NCBI RefSeq assembly: GCF_007725405.1
Contig: NZ_CP042163.1
Span: 1,178,001-1,242,000, forward strand
Source of the DNA: Shouchella miscanthi
GTDB taxonomy: Bacteria; Bacillota; Bacilli; Bacillales; Bacillaceae_D
Direction: 5' to 3'
Length of the DNA stretch: 64,000 nucleotides
The notes beneath the pieces were generated by a model that saw only the letters and a program-made list of their open reading frames with translations, did no database searches and was not told where the DNA came from. A program made the translations under genes and the position numbers. Shown here in pieces: positions 1-6,452 of this stretch (positions within the stretch are counted from its first letter, which is position 1; each line of letters opens with the position of its first letter).

Positions 1-2
1 AT

Positions 3-362
3 GGTCCAGTTGAATTTAGTACCGATCGCTATGCAAGAGAATCGTTTACATTTATGGGGAAACAGCTCCAAAAAGGAGATCATGTTCTCGTTTCCCTAGC
101 GTCAGCAGATCATGATCCTACGGTTTTTTCAGGGCCAGACAAACTCGATATCACTCGTGAAAGAAGTCCGCATCTTGCATTTGGAAAAGGAATTCACTAT
201 TGCCTAGGTGCGCCACTCGCACGATTAGAAGGGAAAATAGCGATACAAACCTTGCTTAACGCCTTTCCAGAGATTCAAATTAATACAGCTCTGGCGAACC
301 TAGAGTGGCGACAAAGCTTCGTCATTCGCGGTTTAAAAGAACTTCCAGTGAAACTGAAATAA
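3..362 (+). CDS. Cytochrome P450, C-terminal part (gene enters from left edge)
   Basis: The reading frame is open from base 3, so this is the 3' end of a longer gene that begins outside the window. It carries the P450 haem-binding loop FGKGIHYCLG, in which the Cys is the axial haem ligand, followed by APLARLE, the usual start of the L helix. Upstream, residues FSTDRYARESFTF and GKQLQKGDHVLV fit the strand pair before the haem loop in soluble bacterial P450s. About 120 residues are visible of a family that is normally near 400. P450s hydroxylate organic substrates using electrons from a redox partner. The substrate cannot be told from this fragment. A hairpin at 391-418 separates it from the convergent transporter gene. 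Confidence 0.9.
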   Translation, partial: GPVEFSTDRYARESFTFMGKQLQKGDHVLVSLASADHDPTVFSGPDKLDITRERSPHLAFGKGIHYCLGAPLARLEGKIAIQTLLNAFPEIQINTALANLEWRQSFVIRGLKELPVKLK

Positions 363-390
363 TGCTTGAGGGGCACTTTCTATCCTCAAA

Positions 391-418
391 AGCCCACGTG
401 TATGCTTACACATGGGCT
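391..418. terminator. Hairpin between convergent P450 and transporter genes
   Basis: The sequence agcccacgtgta, loop tgct, tacacatgggct forms a 12-bp stem with one mismatch. It lies between the ends of two convergent genes, so it may serve both. There is no long T-run on the plus side. Confidence 0.55.
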
Positions 419-432
419 CAAACGAACAACGA

Positions 433-1791
433 TTAAAAAAATAATAACCCAATTGAAATCGGGACAAATGACCAAATTAATAAGATCAAACAGAAGCCCA
501 TGATGTCACGTACTTTTAAGCCAGCGATGGCAAGAACAGGTAATGCCCAAAACGGTTGAATCATATTGGTCCATGCGTCTCCCCATGCAACGGCCATTGC
601 TACCCGAGCCGTATCAGCCCCAAGTTCGATGGCGGCTGGTATCATAATAGGCCCTTGTACTGCCCACTGGCCACCTCCAGAAGGAATGAACATATTAATT
701 AACCCTGCACTGATAAACGTTAAAAAAGGGAGCGTCGTTTCGGTTGAAATATGAACAAACCAGAGCGCAATCTTGTCAGATAGACCAGAAGCGACCATCA
801 TGCCCATAATTCCTGCATAAAAAGGAAATTGAATGATAATACCGCCTGCATTTTTTACACCTTCATTAACTGATTGAAGCAGGCGTTTAGGCGTACGATG
901 AAACAGAATCCCAAGAAATAAAATCGTGAAGTTGACGATGTTAATATTTAGATCAAGGCCGTTGTTGGCAAAATGAAATACGACAAAAAGAATCCCAGCG
1001 CCTCCTATAACGAATGACAGAATGTGACTATTCTCCAAGCGCTCAGCAGGAGTTGCTGCGCTTTCTTTCGTTACGGCAAGCTCATTTTTTATTTCTGTTT
1101 CTAAGAACAGAGGGTCTATGTAGGTTTTATGCTTAATGGATTTCAATGAAAAGTAGTTAATAATGGGCAATGTTACAATTAACGTAGTAACGATAAATAT
1201 GTTATAAGGACTTAATAAGGTTTGTGTAACAGGAATAATCCCTAAGGACTCTACTAGAAAGTGCTCTTCACTGGCAATCGTTAGTGGGATAGAGGCAGAC
1301 AAACCACCATGCCATACAAGGAATCCGCTATAAGCAGCTGCAATAAGTAAACGGTAATCAACAGTTGGCACACGTCTAACCACATGCTTAGCAAATAAGG
1401 CACCAACAACAAGACCGAAGCCGTAGTTTAGTAAACAGGCGAGAGAGGCGACAACGGTGACAAGAATAACTGCTTGTCCAGGTGTGTGTGCAAGTAGCGC
1501 TAAGCGTTTCATTAAGGAGGACATGACGTTTGTACTTGCAAGAATATAACCAGTCACTACGATTAGTGTCATTTGCATTGTGAAGGCGAGCAAATCCCAA
1601 AATCCACCTCCCCAGTAATGAATCATGTCAATCGGATCACTACTTGTCAATCCTACACCGAGTACAAAAACAACAATGGTTAACAAAAGAGCAAAAATAA
1701 AGGCATCAGGTAAATAACGCTGAACAATGCGGTCAAAAAAACGAATAACAACACCAAACATAGCAAAAAACCACCTTTCTCTTTCTTTCAT
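433..1791 (-). CDS. atoE: Short-chain fatty acid transporter, AtoE family
   Basis: A 452-residue, very hydrophobic protein with about 12 predicted membrane segments. The N-terminal region (RYLPDAFIFALLLT, GGGFWDLLAFTMQM, LNYGFGLVVGALFAK) and the block WHGGLSASIPLTIAS near residue 160 match the AtoE/COG2031 family. The C-terminal motif INMFIPSGGGQWAVQGPI is a family hallmark. Such proteins move butyrate or acetoacetate-like short-chain acids across the cytoplasmic membrane. The gene stands alone between a P450 and gbsB, with no acyl-CoA genes beside it, so the natural substrate is inferred from the family only. ATG start with a purine-rich stretch (gaaaggtgg) inside the early coding region; an internal start at the tenth or eleventh codon is also possible. 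Confidence 0.88.
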   Translation of the reverse strand: MKERERWFFAMFGVVIRFFDRIVQRYLPDAFIFALLLTIVVFVLGVGLTSSDPIDMIHYWGGGFWDLLAFTMQMTLIVVTGYILASTNVMSSLMKRLALLAHTPGQAVILVTVVASLACLLNYGFGLVVGALFAKHVVRRVPTVDYRLLIAAAYSGFLVWHGGLSASIPLTIASEEHFLVESLGIIPVTQTLLSPYNIFIVTTLIVTLPIINYFSLKSIKHKTYIDPLFLETEIKNELAVTKESAATPAERLENSHILSFVIGGAGILFVVFHFANNGLDLNINIVNFTILFLGILFHRTPKRLLQSVNEGVKNAGGIIIQFPFYAGIMGMMVASGLSDKIALWFVHISTETTLPFLTFISAGLINMFIPSGGGQWAVQGPIMIPAAIELGADTARVAMAVAWGDAWTNMIQPFWALPVLAIAGLKVRDIMGFCLILLIWSFVPISIGLLFF

Positions 1792-1819
1792 TCAGTGAAA
1801 TGTATGCGCTTTCTTATAC

Positions 1820-1846
1820 GTTATAGTAGTTTTGAAAAAGAGTCAA
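1820..1846 (-). promoter_or_regulatory. Candidate promoter of the fatty-acid transporter gene
   Basis: On the minus strand TTGACT (1846-1841) is followed after 15 bp by TATAAC (1825-1820), or after 17 bp by TAACGT. The 15-bp spacing is short, so this is a weak call. A catabolite-repression-like sequence AGAAAGCGCATACA (1814-1801, two differences from the cre consensus) lies just downstream. Confidence 0.35.
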
Positions 1847-1853
1847 TCGATCA

Positions 1854-1884
1854 AAAAAAGCCCCTCTCAGACGAATGAGAGGGG
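1854..1884 (-). terminator. Rho-independent terminator of gbsAB
   Basis: cccctctca, loop gacgaa, tgagagggg forms a perfect 9-bp stem. Read on the minus strand it is followed by a run of T residues (1853-1859 region), right after the gbsB stop codon. Confidence 0.85.
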
Positions 1885-1911
1885 TGTTGGTTATAGACGA
1901 GTATCCTTTGA

Positions 1912-3123
1912 CTAGCGTACTGTACTTGGAACGTTATTAAAACAACGCTCGTAAATCCATACATAATCTTTTTTCGTTAAATCACGAGGATTTCCAATAG
2001 TTTGTGGGTCTTTTAAAGCTTCTTCAGCCCAACGATCCACTTGTTTAGGATCAACACCTTGTTCTTCAAGTGTCGGCACTTCTAATTCTTCTACAAGATC
2101 ATACATGTACTGAACAGCGGCTTTTGCAGCTTCTTCTGTTGTCATGTCTGTTGTGTTAATACCGAACGCTTGCGCAATCCTTGCAAAACGTCCTGGCGCG
2201 CCTTTCCAGTTAAACTCCATTACTGGTCCCATCATCGCTGCCACACATTGACCATGGGCAACCGGTACGATACCACCTAGAGACTGACTCATTGCGTGGG
2301 CGGCTCCGGCTGACTCACTTCCATAAGATAAGCCTGCTAACATGGCTGCTTGAGCCATACCATAACGTGCCTCTAGGTCATCGCCGTCTGAAAATGCCCG
2401 ACGGATGTACGTAGCCGCATATTCAATGGCAAGAAGAGCCACAGCATCGGTTACAGGTTGTGCATATTTCATGGTATAACACTCTACGGCATGAGCAATG
2501 GCATCAATACCAGTCATTGCCGTTACGTGTGGCGGCATCGATGTGTGAAGTTCAGGGTCAATAATGGTTAAGTGAGCTGCGATTAATGGCCCGCCCGTAT
2601 TAAACTTATACTCTCTTTTTTCATCCGTAATGACTGCCCACTGAGTTACTTCTGAACCAGTGCCTGCAGTTGTTGGAATGGTTGCTAGTGTAGGAATTCG
2701 ATGTTCCAGAGGCTTTTTCCCATCTGCTGCCTCATAATCCAAGACACGTCCTTCATGGGATACCTCTACTCCAATTGCTTTAGCCGTATCCATAGAAGAA
2801 CCTCCTCCTACAGCAACTAGACCATCACATTTATTATCGAGATAAAAAGCAGAGCCACGTGCAATTAATTTCGTCGGTGGGTTTGGTTCAACTTCATTAA
2901 AAAGTACCACTTCGACACCTGATTCTTTTAAACTATCTTCAACTGGCTTTGTTACACCAGCTTGATAGATTCCCGGGTCCGTAACAAGAAGTACTCTCTT
3001 TGAACCGAATGCTTTTATTTCATCTCCAAGATGTTTAATAGCCCCAATGCCGTGCTTAATAGCAGTTGGTACCTCAAACGTGTGATAGCTTAACATGGAT
3101 TCCACTTTCATATGCATACTCAT
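1912..3123 (-). CDS. gbsB: Choline dehydrogenase, type III iron-containing alcohol dehydrogenase
   Basis: A 403-residue type III alcohol dehydrogenase, the same size as Bacillus GbsB. It catalyses choline to glycine betaine aldehyde, the first step of osmoprotectant synthesis, in the cytosol. The NAD-binding GGGSSMDTAKA motif is at about 106-116. Metal ligands fit the family pattern: D207 and H211 in TGIDAIAHAVE, H276 in GAAHAMSQ and H290 in VPVAHGQ. It lies 29 bp downstream of gbsA, the aldehyde dehydrogenase that completes the pathway, and the pair ends at a strong hairpin. Assignment to GbsB rather than another alcohol dehydrogenase rests mainly on this pairing and the neighbouring GbsR-type regulator. 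Confidence 0.92.
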   Translation of the reverse strand: MSMHMKVESMLSYHTFEVPTAIKHGIGAIKHLGDEIKAFGSKRVLLVTDPGIYQAGVTKPVEDSLKESGVEVVLFNEVEPNPPTKLIARGSAFYLDNKCDGLVAVGGGSSMDTAKAIGVEVSHEGRVLDYEAADGKKPLEHRIPTLATIPTTAGTGSEVTQWAVITDEKREYKFNTGGPLIAAHLTIIDPELHTSMPPHVTAMTGIDAIAHAVECYTMKYAQPVTDAVALLAIEYAATYIRRAFSDGDDLEARYGMAQAAMLAGLSYGSESAGAAHAMSQSLGGIVPVAHGQCVAAMMGPVMEFNWKGAPGRFARIAQAFGINTTDMTTEEAAKAAVQYMYDLVEELEVPTLEEQGVDPKQVDRWAEEALKDPQTIGNPRDLTKKDYVWIYERCFNNVPSTVR

Positions 3124-3152
3124 AATACATCGCTCCTTTTATTGGTGGTTTT

Positions 3153-4625
3153 TTAAGATTGAAACCAATTGACTGGTTGTGGCTGCTTATTACGGAAAAT
3201 GTGTTTTACTTCGGTATATTCTTCTAACCCGATTTTGCCCAACTCACGTCCAAAGCCAGATTGTTTGTAGCCGCCCCAAGGTGCTTGAGCAAAATAAGGA
3301 TGGAAGTCGTTAATCCAAACAGTCCCCATGCGTAATTTGCTGGCAACATGTTCAGCTTTATCAATATCGGCTGTAAAGACAGCTCCTGCTAAGCCGTAAA
3401 TCGTATCGTTTGCTTTAGCAATCGCTTCTTCTTTTGACGTAAACGTTTCGACGGTTAACACTGGACCGAAGACTTCTTCTTGCACAATGCGCATATCGTG
3501 CTTACAGTTTGTAAAGATCGTTGGTTCTAAAAAGAATCCGTTCTTCAGTTCATCGGCATCTGGTCGTTTACCGCCGACGGCAAGTGTAGCGCCTTCATCT
3601 AATCCAATCTGAATGTAGCGCTCTACTTTCGTTCGATGTTCAGCAGAAATCAAGGGGCCGGATTCGGTACTTTCATCAAAACCGTTCCCTAGTTTAATGC
3701 GCTTAGCACGTTCAATTAATGCTTGAACAAATCGATCATGAATCGATTCCTCAACGAGCAGTCTAGAGCCAGCAGAACATACTTGCCCAGCATGGAAGAA
3801 AACGGCATTTAATGCTTGGTCGACTGCTGTATCGAAGTCTGCATCAGCGAATACTATGTTTGGATTTTTACCGCCTAATTCAAGGGCAATCTTTTTAACA
3901 TTGCCACTTGCTGCTTGCATAATTTTCTTACCTGTTTCAATTCCTCCTGTAAATGAAACAAGATCGACATCATGGCTTTCGGATAAGACTGAACCAACTT
4001 CTGTACCTGTTCCTAGTACAAGGTTAACAACACCTTCTGGGAATCCTACTTCTTCAAAAAACTCAAACACTTTTGCTGTGGTGAGAGGCGTTATTTCACT
4101 TGGCTTCATAACAAGTGTATTTCCTGCTACTAAAGCAGGGGCTAGCTTCCATGCTGCCTGTAACAATGGGTAGTTCCACGGTGTAATTTGCGTGCAAACC
4201 CCGATCGGTTCACGAACAACTCTACTGGTCGAATCAGGAATTGGACTTTCAATGATTTCACCGCCATCTTTATCGGCAAGTCCGGCAAAGTAGAAAAATA
4301 CATTTGCAATATCATCCATATCTCCTAAACTTTCTTCGAGAGTCTTGCCAGTATCCAACGTTTCTAAATGAGCGAGTTCCTCGCGATGATCTTTAATTTT
4401 TTGACCGACAAGACGAACCATTTCCCCTCGTTCGCTTGCTGGCATGTGCGGCCAATTCCCTTCATCAAATGCGGTTCTCGCAGCAACAATAGCTCGTACC
4501 GCATCGTCTTTCGTTCCTTCTGCAGCAGTGGCAATCGTTTCTTGATTGAATGGGTTAATAATCGAGCGAGTCTGTTGGTTTTCTGCATGTACCCACTTTC
4601 CATTAATGAATAGCTGGACGTTCAT
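3153..4625 (-). CDS. gbsA: Betaine aldehyde dehydrogenase
   Basis: A 490-residue NAD-dependent aldehyde dehydrogenase that oxidises betaine aldehyde to glycine betaine. Visible active-site residues are N151 in PWNYP, the general base E249 in LELGGKNP, and the nucleophile C283 in GQVCSAGSRL. The FTGGIETGKK segment near 225 is the cofactor-binding turn. The C-terminal FGRELGKIGLEEYTEVKHI block is typical of betaine aldehyde dehydrogenases. It is the first gene of a gbsA-gbsB transcript, with a TTGACA/TAGAGT promoter at 4711-4683 and an operator-like inverted repeat at 4645-4668. Unlike in B. subtilis, the regulator gbsR lies upstream on the same strand rather than divergent. Confidence 0.95.
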   Translation of the reverse strand: MNVQLFINGKWVHAENQQTRSIINPFNQETIATAAEGTKDDAVRAIVAARTAFDEGNWPHMPASERGEMVRLVGQKIKDHREELAHLETLDTGKTLEESLGDMDDIANVFFYFAGLADKDGGEIIESPIPDSTSRVVREPIGVCTQITPWNYPLLQAAWKLAPALVAGNTLVMKPSEITPLTTAKVFEFFEEVGFPEGVVNLVLGTGTEVGSVLSESHDVDLVSFTGGIETGKKIMQAASGNVKKIALELGGKNPNIVFADADFDTAVDQALNAVFFHAGQVCSAGSRLLVEESIHDRFVQALIERAKRIKLGNGFDESTESGPLISAEHRTKVERYIQIGLDEGATLAVGGKRPDADELKNGFFLEPTIFTNCKHDMRIVQEEVFGPVLTVETFTSKEEAIAKANDTIYGLAGAVFTADIDKAEHVASKLRMGTVWINDFHPYFAQAPWGGYKQSGFGRELGKIGLEEYTEVKHIFRNKQPQPVNWFQS

Positions 4626-4644
4626 AGCAAATAACCACCTTTCA

Positions 4645-4668
4645 TTTTGTTTAATATATTTTAAACGA
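4645..4668. promoter_or_regulatory. Candidate GbsR operator upstream of gbsA
   Basis: On the minus strand it reads TCGTTTAA, 8 bp, AAACAAAA. It forms an imperfect inverted repeat placed just downstream of the gbsAB -10 element and about 20 bp before the gbsA start. The same half-sites and spacing recur at 5500-5523 in front of the OpuAC-like gene. The position suggests a block to elongating polymerase. Binding by the adjacent GbsR protein is inferred. Confidence 0.6.
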
Positions 4669-4682
4669 TTAATACAAAATTA

Positions 4683-4711
4683 ACTCTATCATTGTCTTTT
4701 TTGATTGTCAA
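4683..4711 (-). promoter_or_regulatory. Promoter of gbsAB (SigA type)
   Basis: Minus strand TTGACA (4711-4706), 17-bp spacer, TAGAGT (4688-4683). The -35 is perfect, and the predicted start lies just before the operator-like repeat. Confidence 0.65.
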
Positions 4712-4770
4712 AGGAAAAGGAATTTCACAATGTGTAGTAGCAAGCGAGCCTTTCTTTTTAACAGGAGTAT

Positions 4771-4809
4771 AAAAAAGATGAACATCCTACAGCCTAGGAC
4801 ATTCATCTT
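4771..4809 (-). terminator. Terminator of gbsR
   Basis: aagatgaa and tccta pair with tagga and ttcatctt around a short internal loop. On the minus strand the stem is followed by TTTTTT. It lies 39 bp past the gbsR stop and separates gbsR from the gbsAB promoter. Confidence 0.8.
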
Positions 4810-4847
4810 TTACGTACACGAATTGGAGTTGTCTAACGCAGTTAAAC

Positions 4848-5405
4848 TTATTTATTCGCATCTTTATATCTTTCAACAAGTTCTTTTGCTAGATTACCTG
4901 TTCGAAATTGGGTGACAAGCATATCAAGAAATTCATAGTAGGCAAGAGAGGAATGAATTTTATCTAACGTAAATGAAGCTTCAGCTTGAATCTCTTCAGG
5001 TACCTCTTCGTTCTCAATGAGTGCTTTATAATAGGGAACAGCTTCTTTTATGGCTGCCATGTTCACATCCCGCTCTCGTTCCCAGCGGCGAGTGAAAAAA
5101 GAAGTGAAAAACTGGAAGAAGTCTTGTTCTGCTTCATATAAATCCTTTCGTTCCCCTTTGCGATAGACTCGGTGAATAATATTTTCGTCCAATAACTTAC
5201 GAACACCAATACTCATACTCCCTTTACTCATACCAAGTTCATCTCGAAGTTCGTTCAAATTCATTGGGTCGTCACTCAAATAGAGGGTAGCATATAATTG
5301 TCCGATCGAACGATTTACGCCGTAAATGTCCATCGTATCGGCAATGCCGTCTTTAATAATAGCGTGTATACGATCAAGTTCTTCTCGAGCTTGTTCTTTA
5401 TCCAT
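4848..5405 (-). CDS. gbsR: GbsR-type MarR-like transcriptional regulator of betaine synthesis
   Basis: A 185-residue winged-helix protein of the GbsR family. The segment IYGVNRSIGQLYATLYLSDD followed by LNELRDELGMSKGSMSIGVR (about 27-70) is the DNA-binding region, with the recognition helix near MSKGSMSIGVRKL. The C-terminal half is helical and in this family senses choline or related ligands. It sits immediately upstream of gbsAB on the same strand and is divergent from an OpuAC-like receptor gene, so local control of both is likely. A second family member is at 50244-50786. Start ATG is preceded by aaggag. In B. subtilis GbsR represses gbsAB and is relieved by choline; that role is carried over here by homology. 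Confidence 0.88.
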   Translation of the reverse strand: MDKEQAREELDRIHAIIKDGIADTMDIYGVNRSIGQLYATLYLSDDPMNLNELRDELGMSKGSMSIGVRKLLDENIIHRVYRKGERKDLYEAEQDFFQFFTSFFTRRWERERDVNMAAIKEAVPYYKALIENEEVPEEIQAEASFTLDKIHSSLAYYEFLDMLVTQFRTGNLAKELVERYKDANK

Positions 5406-5444
5406 GTTTTATGTCTCCTTATTAATAGCTACATCTTAGAAAAA

Positions 5445-5473
5445 AGTGTAAGCGTTTTTGTTTGACAGATCAA
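5445..5473 (-). promoter_or_regulatory. Promoter of gbsR
   Basis: Minus strand TTGATC (5473-5468), 17-bp spacer, TACACT (5450-5445). Its -35 abuts the -35 of the divergent promoter at 5462-5467, so the two may compete for polymerase. Confidence 0.5.
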
Positions 5474-5489
5474 GTAGCTATGTTACGAT
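5462..5489 (+). promoter_or_regulatory. Promoter of the OpuAC-like receptor gene
   Basis: TTGACA (5462-5467), 16-bp spacer, TACGAT (5484-5489). It is followed 10 bp later by the operator-like repeat at 5500. Its presence shows that the long reading frame from 5462 cannot begin there. Confidence 0.6.
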
Positions 5490-5499
5490 TATATTTAAT

Positions 5500-5523
5500 T
5501 CGTTTAAATCGTTCTAAACAAAT
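5500..5523. promoter_or_regulatory. Candidate GbsR operator before the OpuAC-like gene
   Basis: TCGTTTAA, 8 bp, AAACAAAT. It matches the half-sites and spacing of the repeat before gbsA, and again lies directly downstream of a -10 element. The shared motif and architecture argue that one regulator, most simply the adjacent GbsR, controls both units. Confidence 0.6.
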
Positions 5524-5551
5524 TTTACAAAAAGAAATGGAGAGATGCAAG

Positions 5552-6406
5552 TTGAAAAAACGATTTTGGCCAATCATTGCTATTGTACCATTCACGTTAG
5601 CCGCGTGTGGAACGAGTGAAAGTCAGTCTTCATCGGACAAGGAAATTGAATTAACATATGTTGCGTGGGATTCAGAACTTGCATCGAATTACGTGATAAA
5701 AGAAGCGTTTGAGCAAGCGGGCTACGATGTTACATTAACGGTTGTGGAGCAAGCAATTATGTGGCAAAGTGTGGCTGATGGTAGCGTTGATGCACACGTA
5801 GCCGGATGGTTGCCGGACGACATGAAGGCAGATTATGAGCGTTATCAAGAGGAGATTGTCGATTTAGGTGCGAATCTTGAAGGGGCACGAACCGGACTTG
5901 CTGTTCCAACATACATGGATGTGACAAGTATTGAGGAATTGAATGCTGATGTTGTGTCGGAAATAACCGGAATTGATGCTGGTGCAGGGATTGCTATCGC
6001 AACAGAAGACGTAATTGAAGCGTATAATCTTGATATAGAGCAAACGCTAAGTACAGATGCTTTTATGACGCAACAGTTGCGCAATGCTTACGAAAATGAA
6101 GAGCCGATTGTTGTTACAGCTTGGGAGCCTCATTGGAAATTTAATTCGTTTGATTTACGTTTTCTAGATGATCCGGAAGGAATTTATGCAGAAGAGGGTG
6201 AAATTCGAACGATTGTACGAGAAGGGTTAGAAGAGGAAGATCCTGATGCCTTCCGCATTCTTGATCAGTTTTACTGGACAGCAGATGATATGAATGAAGT
6301 GATGTTGTTAATTGCTGAAGAGGGGATGGACCCAGAGGATGCAGCAAAGCAGTGGGTAGAGGAGAATCAAGAGAAAGTGACTGAATGGCTAGAAGGTGTT
6401 GAATAG
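5552..6406 (+). CDS. Glycine betaine/proline-betaine binding lipoprotein, OpuAC-like (orphan)
   Basis: I place the start at TTG 5552. ggagag lies at a good distance upstream, the promoter -35 is at 5462, and this start gives an ideal lipoprotein signal ending LAAC with Cys19. The mature protein is an OpuAC-type betaine receptor. The half with VAWDSELAS, MWQSVADGSVDAHVAGWLP and LGANLEGARTGLAVP comes first. The half with TGIDAGAGIAIATE, MTQQL, VTAWEPHWKF and LDDPEGIY comes second. This order is the reverse of the OpuAC at 53135. No ATPase or permease gene lies beside it, so it probably feeds another transporter, or its partners are elsewhere. A strong hairpin follows at once. Confidence 0.85.
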   Translation: MKKRFWPIIAIVPFTLAACGTSESQSSSDKEIELTYVAWDSELASNYVIKEAFEQAGYDVTLTVVEQAIMWQSVADGSVDAHVAGWLPDDMKADYERYQEEIVDLGANLEGARTGLAVPTYMDVTSIEELNADVVSEITGIDAGAGIAIATEDVIEAYNLDIEQTLSTDAFMTQQLRNAYENEEPIVVTAWEPHWKFNSFDLRFLDDPEGIYAEEGEIRTIVREGLEEEDPDAFRILDQFYWTADDMNEVMLLIAEEGMDPEDAAKQWVEENQEKVTEWLEGVE

Positions 6407-6416
6407 CAGTAGAAGA

Positions 6417-6444
6417 ACAGCCTCTCCTGAATAGGAGAGGCTGT
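6417..6444. terminator. Bidirectional terminator
   Basis: acagcctctcct, loop gaat, aggagaggctgt forms a perfect 12-bp stem between the convergent OpuAC-like gene and the RNA repair operon. Confidence 0.85.
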
Positions 6445-6452
6445 TTGGTTAT

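Noticed and set aside
5462-5551. Longer N-terminus of the OpuAC-like protein starting at 5462
   Set aside because: The TTGACA -35 element occupies 5462-5467, and the extra residues precede an otherwise perfect lipoprotein signal beginning at TTG 5552.
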